Source: Lutjanus erythropterus
Taxonomy: Eukaryota; Chordata; Actinopteri; Lutjaniformes; Lutjanidae
Direction: 5' to 3'
DNA: 64,000 nt
Assembly (NCBI GenBank): GCA_020091685.1
Contig: CM034591.1
Location: 12,100,833-12,164,832 of the forward strand
Shown: positions 60,095-64,000 of the stretch, one piece after another
How the letters are laid out: every line of letters begins with the position of its first letter
Numbering within the stretch: position 1 is the first letter of the stretch
Translations under genes and position numbers: made by a program
The notes under the pieces: generated by a model
What the model saw: only the letters and a program-made list of their open reading frames with translations
Database searches by the model: none
Told to the model about the DNA's origin: nothing

Positions 60095-60470
60095 ATATAT
60101 ATAAAATGTCTTTATTTAATCCAATATGTACATTTTTCACAAGACGTCCGGGGAACGAGGTTCTCTGAAATGAAGCACGGCTTCATCGGGTTACACCCAA
60201 ATATTCTCAAGGAAAAAGAAAAAATTCAGAAGTCACAAAAAAATGTGTAACCCAAAAATAAACCCTTCGAAACAAAAAGGACAAAAAGTTAACTTCTTTC
60301 CAGCACAAGCATCCTTAGGCAAACAGCTCCATCGATTTCCACCAGTTAAGTTTTCCAAATAAGTAGTCCGTCTCAGCCGGTTGTAGTCCACAGATCAATG
60401 GTCGAGGGGAAGTAAAAGTAAAAGTCATCTGATTAGAAGTGCTGTAGCAGAGCAGGAGCCTCCTTTTCCT
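60095..60470 (-). other. tle3: tle3 3' untranslated region (proximal poly(A) form)
   Basis: Non-coding sequence directly after the tle3 stop codon. On the minus strand it contains 'tgtacatattggat' followed by TAAATAAAGACA, in which AATAAA is the complement of 60111-60116. Cleavage would be expected some 15-25 bases further, at about 60090-60100. Length about 375 bases, short for a TLE 3' UTR, so an additional distal end is possible. The exact end is inferred. Confidence 0.65.
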
Positions 60471-63976
<3,506 letters not shown>

Positions 63977-64000
63977 TTATCTGAACAGGTGAAATATCTT

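Overview
This window is vertebrate, and specifically teleost fish, genomic DNA. The only protein-coding gene I can support is the 3' end of a Groucho/TLE co-repressor gene on the minus strand (about 60095 to 63928, continuing beyond the right edge). It has five coding exons with clean GT/AG boundaries, an intact reading frame of 243 residues, a TAG stop and a short 3' UTR with an AATAAA signal. Diagnostic residues favour tle3 over the other TLE paralogs. Teleosts usually keep two tle3 copies (a and b), and I cannot tell which one this is.

The remaining 60 kb (1 to about 60090) is non-coding on both strands. None of the many short open frames looks like a conserved protein. This fits the known arrangement in vertebrates, where TLE3 is flanked on its 3' side by a large gene desert. 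The desert is a mixture of three things. First, microsatellites (CA/GT, CT, GA, GAT, ATT, TATC/TA). Second, a dense set of old, mostly non-autonomous transposon copies typical of percomorph fish: hAT-like elements with 8-bp target duplications, TTAA-flanked (piggyBac-like) miniature elements, a perfect-terminal-inverted-repeat miniature element present twice, a tRNA-like SINE present twice, a BED-finger element relic, a Tc1/mariner transposase fragment, a LINE reverse-transcriptase relic and a nested insertion. Third, blocks of complex, ATTA-rich, repeat-free sequence that look like developmental enhancers (conserved non-coding element candidates), notably at 3610-4110, 14745-15015, 17010-17175, 17541-17870, 18290-18690, 28500-28830, 33450-33560, 38690-39055, 49420-49670 and 52216-52440.

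Layout: 1-3.5 kb repeats including a nested insertion; 3.6-4.1 kb enhancer-like block; 4.3-14 kb mostly unremarkable with a few mobile element relics; 14.7-18.7 kb richest cluster of enhancer-like sequence; 18.9-23.3 kb mobile elements; 23-34 kb sparse repeats with enhancer-like islands; 34-36 kb hAT-like and other elements; 36-43 kb mostly unremarkable; 43-45.2 kb LINE relic plus TTAA element; 45-53 kb sparse, with two enhancer-like islands; 53-59 kb dense miniature elements; 60-64 kb tle3.

If the enhancer-like blocks are functional, the simplest inference is long-range control of tle3 (a co-repressor for TCF/LEF, Hes, Runx and homeodomain factors) or of its neighbour across the desert. No RNA gene, CRISPR array or novel multi-gene system was found. 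Mobile element family names rest on remembered consensus patterns and on copies compared within the window, not on a database search.
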